Source: Calycina herbarum
Lineage: Eukaryota; Ascomycota; Leotiomycetes; Helotiales; Pezizellaceae
Reading direction: 5' to 3'
DNA: 64,000 bases
Assembly (NCBI GenBank): GCA_001414485.1
Contig: LLEY01000229.1
Span: forward strand, 16,225-80,224
Below, one piece after another: positions 59,476 through 64,000 of this stretch (positions within the stretch are counted from its first letter, which is position 1; each line of letters starts with the position of its first letter). Made by a program: the position numbers and the translations under genes. Below the pieces are notes generated by a model. The model was not told where the DNA came from and searched no databases. It saw nothing but the letters and a program-made list of their open reading frames with translations.

Positions 59476-59772
59476 TGATTGATGTTTGCGGGAGAAAAAG
59501 AAAAATCTCGGACGCTGGAAAGATTGGAGATGACGGGAGCTTCCTAAAACTTAAATTACTTGTACTTGCAGATGACGGGACACTAGTGACTAGTGGGGTA
59601 AGCCTGTAGCCTAACCCCCAAGGTGCAGGTGCAGGTGCCCCAGCCCCAGCGCATGGCGGAGGTGAATTGCACCCATGAGGTGACCCGAATAGATTTTGTA
59701 GGCCACTCTTTAGTCCTTAGTCACTGGCCGTTCAGCCTCGTCCTCGTCGCAACCCGATCCCGATAAAAAATC

Positions 59773-59812
59773 AACTTCAACTCCAACTCCAACTCCAACT
59801 CCAACTCCAACC
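59773..59812. repeat. Hexanucleotide microsatellite (AACTCC)n
   Basis: Five to six tandem AACTCC units, the first imperfect (AACTTC), upstream of TAF11. Confidence 0.9.
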
Positions 59813-59866
59813 CTCGACACTTTACAATTCACCTCCCACTCCCACCAAAGCCCGCCAAACCCTCAC

Positions 59867-59918
59867 CTTCCATTTCCAATTCCAATTCCAATTCCAATTC
59901 CAATTCCATTTCCAATTC
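59867..59918. repeat. Hexanucleotide microsatellite (TTCCAA)n
   Basis: About eight units of TTCCAA with two TTCCAT variants, ending 31 bp before the TAF11 start codon, so almost surely in its 5' leader. Confidence 0.9.
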
Positions 59919-59949
59919 ACCGACTGAATACACATCTTCGAAGCCAGCC

Positions 59950-60993
59950 ATGGCCTCGCCACCCTACAGCTATAATACAGCCATCTCCCCCTCCTACCCA
60001 TCCACCTCCCAACTCCCTCAACCACCCAAAAGACGACAATCAGACATGCCCTCCTCCGCACCTTCAATCAAGCGCCGAAAGGCCTCCATGCTCTCCACTA
60101 CCTCCGCGAGCTCCGCCCACCCCCTCCGTCAAACCTCCTTTCCACCAGAGCAATCCTCGCGCTCACCCGCCTTCTCGCGGTCCCCGAGTGCGGATACGAT
60201 GGTCTCCGGGAGTGTCGCGGGAAGCAGTCGTCCCAAGAAGAAGAAAGCAAGCAAGAAACCCAAGGCTGGTGGGGGAGATGAGGGCTCAGTCGTAGATGGA
60301 AAAGCAGGAGGTGTCGCGGGGGGAAAGAAGAGGAGAGCAAGTAACGCCAGTTTGGAAGATGATGAGGGGGATGGAGGGGGAAGTCACACTATGGCTGTCG
60401 ACGTCACCTCGAGCACGAAGGAGGAGAAGGCTAGGGAATTGGAACATCGCGCTTTGCTGGTGAGGAGCTTGGATCCGGAGCAGTTTCGACGGTATGAGGC
60501 TTGGAGGGCTTGTAGGTGGCCGGATGCTGTTATTAGACGGGTTTGTTCTTCCTTCCCTTTCCTCTTCCCGCTCTCCATTTGTATTTCTATTTCCTTTTTT
60601 AGGGCCATTAGACTAACTATATGATTGTAGATCGTCAACCAAACACTCTCCCAATCCTCCCACCCCTCCGTAATAGGCGCCGTCAAATCCATCGCCAAGA
60701 TCTTCGCCGGCGAGCTGATTGAAGGCGCGAGACGAGTACAGGATCAATGGTTGGAAAATACGAAGGAAGATCAGAGGAATGGTCTCCCGAGTCCACCGAG
60801 GGAAGATGGGGAGAAAGAAACGGATTCGAGGAGGGGACCATTGCTGCCGGATCATTTGAGGGAGGCTTTGAGGAGATATAAAATTTCGAGAGATGGGGGG
60901 TTGACGGGTCAATTGGGACTGTTTCAGTTGCAGCAGCAGGGGGGCACTGAACGGTATGGGGTTAGGGTTCAGGGACGGAGGTTGTTGAAGTGA
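59950..60993 (+). CDS. TAF11: Transcription initiation factor TFIID subunit TAF11 (317 aa)
   Basis: Two exons: 59950-60540 and 60631-60993; 90-nt intron (GTTTGT donor, GACTAAC branch, TGTAG). ATG 59950 (MASPPYSYNTAISPSY). Residues 1-155 are low-complexity, Ser/Lys/Gly-rich (PKKKKASKKPKAGGG). The TAFII28 histone-fold domain begins near 170: SLDPEQFRRYEAWRACRWPD, then across the intron AVIRRIVNQTLSQSSHPSV, GAVKSIAKIFAGELIEGARR; the conserved end PLLPDHLREALRRYK follows after a charged insert. TAF11 pairs with TAF13 in TFIID and touches TBP. The gene is 3.2 kb from TAF6 with only the two enzyme genes between. Confidence 0.93.
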
Positions 60994-62852
60994 GAGGGTT
61001 GATGGAGGGCTATGATATTGTACATTTATAGAAGGGAGGCAATGGACCTGGGGCTGCGATAGGGAGGAATGGTAATGCCCAATCTACATGAAGAAGAAAG
61101 ACTCTTGTCGCTGTGAGTTGCAAAAGAATAGGACGGAAAGTGAAACTAGCCTTTCAACCACTTTTTCCATCTTACTCACGTCTCTCTCTTTTCCTTCAAA
61201 AGTCTCTACCCTCTCCTTCTCTCTTATAGCGCTATACTTGGCGTCTACCTAGTCTTAGTATATAAACTTCTCCCAGAGCTCTTGGGTCGACTACATCATC
61301 AGTGTCGATGTTAACTTGGTGCTACATGGTGGGAGGTATGTCGTTCTTCAATGGTAAGTGAGAGGACTCTCTCTAGGTAAAAGTTTATCAGTTGGTTCCT
61401 GAGCCGGGGTGAAGAGATGCTGGTTTTGAACTTGGACTTTGGTTTATCTGGATTTCCTCCATTTGTTGTCGTTTTTGGAGGGTGTTGGCGAATTAATTTC
61501 TCACTGTCGCTAAGGGGGGAATAGAGAGTGGAACTATACGCGGAGAAGCACTTGTCTGGAAAATTTCGTTGTGTTGAGGTTAAGATATTGGTTTGGGTGG
61601 GATTTGAGACTTGCTGCTATTCTGAACGACCAGGCACATACGGTGGTGACTTTCCTTGTCTATGGTCCTCTTCTGGAGCTTGGGTGGGGTGCTTTTATAG
61701 ACGCTGAATAAGGTTGGATCATGTGGGGTTGTATGAGAGGGGGTGAATGTTAAGCGACTTATGGAGGTGCCGGACGTAAATTTCGGTACATAGTAGTAAG
61801 TAGCTCGCGATAAAGCGGAAGTGAGATTTCTAGCTCTTATTATTCTAGCGGTTATTACTCTGCAGACTTGGAACAATCTATATTCACTATTATCCCTAGA
61901 CGCCATCGCTCTAGAGGCGTTCTGTCTTGATATATAAACTCCTCCGAGTCCTTGAGATCTGTGAAACGGATTGGAGTAGGTAAGAAACATAGGCTTTGCA
62001 CCGACTATGCCTCCTTTTCTTTGGTTATTTGTAGTAGTCTGGGATAATTACTTATATAGTCTGAGAAGATTTTAGGAGAATGAGAAATACTGTCTCTTTA
62101 TTCTTTCAAACGTTCTTGAATATAGTCTGAAACCCTGAGGTAAGAAGAGAATAGAGTGCTTCGAGAACTCTTACTTCAAAAATCTTTTATATCTTTAGAG
62201 AAAGGGGAAGAAAAGGAATTATATAAACCAGCTCGCAACCTCCGCGGCCGAGAAATCTGTTGGGACGAGAAGAACCAACGCGACAGTCTTACCTTTCCCG
62301 AACCAAGGATCAGCGACAAGTCTCGCTGAATAGCTTTTCTTAAGCTAGCAAGATGATATACTTTGTTTTTGTGCTTGAAATTTGTTTTATCTGATCCGAA
62401 TTTTCTACATCTAGAGATGTTCTGCTATCGTTTTTAGAGGTGTTGTCGAATTATTTTCATACCTTTGAAGTCGACAGGAAGAGAGATAGAGGTGTAAAGC
62501 AGTTCTAGTTTATAAGAATAGAAGTTTATAACTTAGAGTACTCAAAAGAGACTAATATACTTAGCGTCGAACTTAGGTATAGGTTATATAGACTTAATAT
62601 TTCTAGTACTTAATATTACTAGGTCTCTAACTTAGTAAGCAAGTATAGATAACTAGTTAGTATTTGTTAATTTCTCTATACTATCTCTTATAGTAAGTAA
62701 ATTTATTTATAAGAGCTTTAAAATGTCTTCTATCTTTTAAGTAAAGATTCTCTTTATAAGAGTATTCTAGGAAGTAAGTATAGATAAGCGTAGTAAGCTA
62801 AAACTTATATAAGAGTAATAACTATAATTAGTAAAGAATAGAGATATACTAG
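60994..62852. other. Gene-free stretch with a diverged duplication, grading into RIP-mutated DNA
   Basis: No gene recognised; the minus frame at 61580-61990 has no family features. Two segments resemble each other in order: TATATAAACT(T/C)CTCC near 61260 and 61933, and a TTTATCTG...TCGTTTTT.GAGG.GTTG.CGAATTA block near 61435-61495 and 62385-62455. From about 62500 the sequence becomes TA-rich like the transposon block, marking the edge of the next repeat cluster. Confidence 0.45.
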
Positions 62853-63274
62853 TGTTACGAATCACGTTTCACGTAGTAAGTAGTCTAGACAGCGTTCTAA
62901 TATAATAAGATACAACGTCTAGGAAATAGAAGGTAACATAGGAGAGAACCTGTAATACAGAGGTATTTAGGGATTCCAGGATCTCACTGTTGGAAGCACG
63001 TTGGAGGTCACGTGATATGAAGGATCACCTGGGTCGACAGGCGATCCTGTCTACCTAGAGAGAATAAAGGTTCTATATAAGACTAGTATATCTACTATTA
63101 GATAGGAGCTTCGTACTTAACTTTAGTTATTAATCTTATTATCTTATTTAATATTATTAATATAAGTAACGAGTTTACTTCTAAGTAAACAACCCGGCGT
63201 ATCTATACTTCTTACCTATATATCAACTATCGAGACTTAGTTACCTTTGTTTAGTTTGTTTAAGTTTCGTTATA
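62853..63274 (+). repeat. Solo LTR of the A/B gypsy family, plus orientation
   Basis: 422 bp, TGTTACGAATCACG...GTTTCGTTATA, flanked by perfect duplication ACTAG (62848-62852, 63275-63279). CACGTGAT at about 63010-63017, a palindromic cassette (arms AGGATCACCTG 63021-63031 and CAGGCGATCCT 63038-63048) and CTATATAAG at about 63072-63080. Moderately RIP-altered. Confidence 0.92.
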
Positions 63275-63345
63275 ACTAGTTATAGTACTAGCTACGTTCT
63301 ATATAGTAAACTCTACTAGTAGTAGAAACTATACCTAGTTACTCT

Positions 63346-63647
63346 TATAATAGTACGAAGCGAATACTACTATAAAAGAGATATATAGAAGTACGTTCGA
63401 TAGAATAACATATACGAATACTAGGCTCTAATACGAAGGAAAAGACTAAATTAGCCTTTCTAAGAGAGAGAGAGAGAGAGTATCTATATATAAGAGGTCG
63501 GATAATAATAAGATCCGAGTCTAATATTTCTAAGACTCGAACACGTATTCTATCTAATACGTAACTCTTAATATTTCTAAAATCTAGCTTATATCTTCTC
63601 TAGTATATAACCTTAGTAATTCCTATTTTTAATAACTAGCTATTATA
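63346..63647 (-). repeat. Solo LTR of the second LTR family, RIP-mutated copy
   Basis: 302 bp, homologous to 19942-20222 (shared GAATACTAGGCTCT.ATACGAAGG and AAAGAC blocks), flanked by perfect duplication ACTCT (63341-63345, 63648-63652). It has a short AG run at about 63464-63480 and strong C-to-T/G-to-A change compared with the other copy. Confidence 0.85.
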
Positions 63648-63709
63648 ACTCTAAGCGAAGTAGATATACTATTATAAATACTTTAAAATAGACTTATTTA
63701 TAATCTCTA

Positions 63710-64000
63710 ACGTATATATATAGCGAACCGGCTAAACAAGCGAACCGGCTAACTGAAAATATATCTAAAATCGCGATTTTAATATTTTAATATCTCTACG
63801 AACTATTAATCAAAAGTTTTAAAATTAAAACTTTGATTTTATTACTATATATATATTTAGAATTCTAAGTTTTAGACGCTATATAATTTTACTTAGCGAT
63901 TCGCTTAAAAATACTCTTATAATCTTATCTTTTTTCTTCTTCTTTTAATAACTTTTTAATATAAATTAGCCTTAGTCTTATATTTTATAACTTTTATATT
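63710..64000. mobile_element. Second MITE copy, cut by the window end
   Basis: TA duplication at 63708-63709; same ends (two AGCGAACCGGCTAA) and interior as 22120-22552 over the 291 bp present. Differences from the first copy are mostly transitions, fitting RIP. Confidence 0.9.

Larger units (their letters stand above)
59476..59949. promoter_or_regulatory. Bidirectional promoter region GTP cyclohydrolase I / TAF11 with two hexanucleotide repeats
   Basis: 474 bp between divergent starts. Close to TAF11 it has (AACTCC)n at about 59773-59812 and (TTCCAA)n at about 59867-59918, both pyrimidine-rich on the TAF11 sense strand, likely in its 5' leader. The GTP cyclohydrolase side is plain. No TATA box seen. 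Confidence 0.45.

Noticed and set aside
61580..61990. 136-codon minus-strand open frame
   Set aside because: Overlaps the diverged duplication, begins and ends without promoter or family features, basic-rich random-looking text.

Overview
The window reads as nuclear DNA of a filamentous ascomycete. Its genes have short 47-99 nt GT-AG introns with CTAAC/CTAAG-like branch sites, and the protein families are typical of fungi: RTA1, LCCL membrane protein, NACHT-ankyrin STAND protein, fungal amino-acid permease and TFIID TAFs. The transposons carry the C-to-T / G-to-A decay expected of repeat-induced point mutation (RIP): very AT-rich, TA-rich, with Gln/Arg/Trp codons turned into stops. Leotiomycetes is a guess from general look only; no marker gene fixes the species.

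Positions 1-28745 are one nest of transposons. Insertion boundaries and target-site duplications give the order. A Ty1/copia element (E, + strand) interrupted an aldo-keto reductase gene. Into E went a chromodomain Ty3/gypsy element (D, +) and, inside the RNase H region, a second gypsy element (B, -, TSD TATAG). D was hit by another chromovirus (C, -) and a Fot1/pogo DNA transposon (Fot1a). C was hit by gypsy element A (-, TSD GTTTA). B was hit by a solo LTR inside its own 3' LTR (TSD CTAGA), by Fot1b (which carries a further solo LTR, TSD GAGGT), by a 433-bp MITE and by an internally deleted Fot1c.

Positions 28746-42.9 kb are a decaying zone. It holds an aldo-keto reductase pseudogene, an alpha/beta-hydrolase remnant, a broken tRNA-Ile, one intact LCCL-domain membrane protein gene, a long NACHT-ankyrin pseudogene, and a retropepsin-like gene broken at a homopolymer.

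Positions 42.9-61 kb are normal gene space: two divergent paralogous four-TM proteins, an RTA1-like protein, an eight-exon amino-acid permease, a RING protein, TAF6, thymidylate kinase, GTP cyclohydrolase I and TAF11. TAF6/thymidylate kinase and GTP cyclohydrolase I/TAF11 form two head-to-head pairs, each joining a TFIID histone-fold subunit to an enzyme of nucleotide or pterin supply. After a gene-free stretch the window re-enters RIP-mutated repeats at about 62.5 kb: two more solo LTRs and a second, truncated MITE copy.

The most unusual observation is inside the shared gypsy LTR family. Just upstream of a conserved TATATAAG box, different copies carry unrelated palindromic cassettes at the same place, as if the promoter module of the LTR were being exchanged.
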